Assembly: GCA_016550425.1 (NCBI GenBank)
Contig: JABXGS010000081.1
Location: 1-21,991 of the forward strand
Length of the DNA: 21,991 nucleotides
Reading direction: 5' to 3'
Origin: an archaeon
Lineage (GTDB): Archaea; Asgardarchaeota; Hermodarchaeia; Hermodarchaeales; Hermodarchaeaceae
Part shown: positions 21,813-21,991 of the stretch, one piece after another
Numbering within the stretch: position 1 is the first letter of the stretch
How the letters are laid out: every line of letters starts with the position of its first letter
Program-made: the position numbers and the translations under genes
Notes under the pieces: model-generated
Databases searched by the model: none
What the model was told of the DNA's origin: nothing
What the model saw: the letters and a program-made list of their open reading frames with translations, nothing else

Positions 21813-21991
21813 TCATCCACTTTCTTCTGATTCAGCGTCAGTTGATACTAGTTTCCGCCGATCACGAATCAAGAAGAATGCTTCAACACAAATGGGGATG
21901 GCAACCATAATTGCCATGAGGGTAATTCCAATGGTAATAATTTGTTCAAAGGTAAATGGAAATGGGGGTCGGAGTGGTGGTTGATACCCAA
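21813..21991 (-). CDS. C-terminal end of a membrane-anchored protein (partial)
   Basis: A minus-strand frame runs from the window edge to a TGA at 21813-21815 and gives 58 residues. They read a Pro-rich linker (GYQPPLRPPFPFTFEQ), one transmembrane helix (IITIGITLMAIMVAIPICVEAFFLI), a basic stop-transfer RDRRK and an acidic tail ending TDAESEESG. This is the end of a type I-like or C-terminally anchored protein whose body lies outside the window. It resembles the C-terminal anchors of the two large surface proteins in the window but has a longer cytosolic tail. The start and function cannot be determined. Confidence 0.65.
   Translation of the reverse strand, partial: GYQPPLRPPFPFTFEQIITIGITLMAIMVAIPICVEAFFLIRDRRKLVSTDAESEESG

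Noticed and set aside
1..21991. tRNA, rRNA, CRISPR, insertion sequence or integrase
   Set aside because: I saw no cloverleaf in the gaps, no regularly spaced repeats, no transposase or integrase motifs and no long terminal inverted repeats.

Overview
The window reads as archaeal chromosomal DNA, most likely from an Asgard archaeon; I cannot place it below that level. Three things point to archaea. There is a full-length TFB. Several genes have TATA-like boxes upstream. Ribosome binding sites are built on GGTGA/GAGGTGA, complementary to an archaeal 16S 3' end, with many GTG and TTG starts. The Asgard assignment rests on a longin-type domain fused to a Ras/Arf-type GTPase, a longin/roadblock/winged-helix protein beside a MinD/ParA-like ATPase, a WH2-like small protein, and large secreted Ig-domain proteins anchored at the C-terminus.

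Layout. 1-1547: the 3' part of a DAO-family FAD oxidoreductase and a histidine phosphatase. 1650-3572: a secreted Ig-domain surface protein. 3789-4373: two small genes, one unknown and one with a WH2-like motif. 4436-6985: an iron-sulfur flavoprotein fused to a zinc ribbon, an acylphosphatase, a small zinc-ribbon protein and the longin-GTPase. 7124-10367: a minus-strand operon of cysteine synthase-like PLP enzyme, corrinoid protein and MttB-family methyltransferase. SfsA and a UroD/MtbA-type methylcobamide methyltransferase follow (10494-12260). 12453-13409: TFB. 13545-15500: a caspase-fold (C25/gingipain-like) surface protease. 15549-17680: the MinD-like ATPase and the longin/roadblock/wHTH protein. 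17833-19302: an MFS-type transporter with a helix-hairpin-helix tail. 19365-21788: an N6-adenine DNA methyltransferase and a winged-helix regulator. 21813-21991: the 3' end of a minus-strand membrane-anchored gene.

How the genes may work together. The MttB-like enzyme, corrinoid protein and MtbA-like enzyme are the three parts of a classical corrinoid methyl-transfer chain; the substrate is unknown and the MttB homologue has no pyrrolysine codon. The longin-GTPase, the longin/roadblock protein with its ATPase, and the WH2-like protein suggest a concentration of genes for membrane/GTPase and possibly actin biology. That link is inference.

I found no tRNA, rRNA, CRISPR array, insertion sequence or integrase. 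Intergenic gaps are short; none exceeds about 210 bases.
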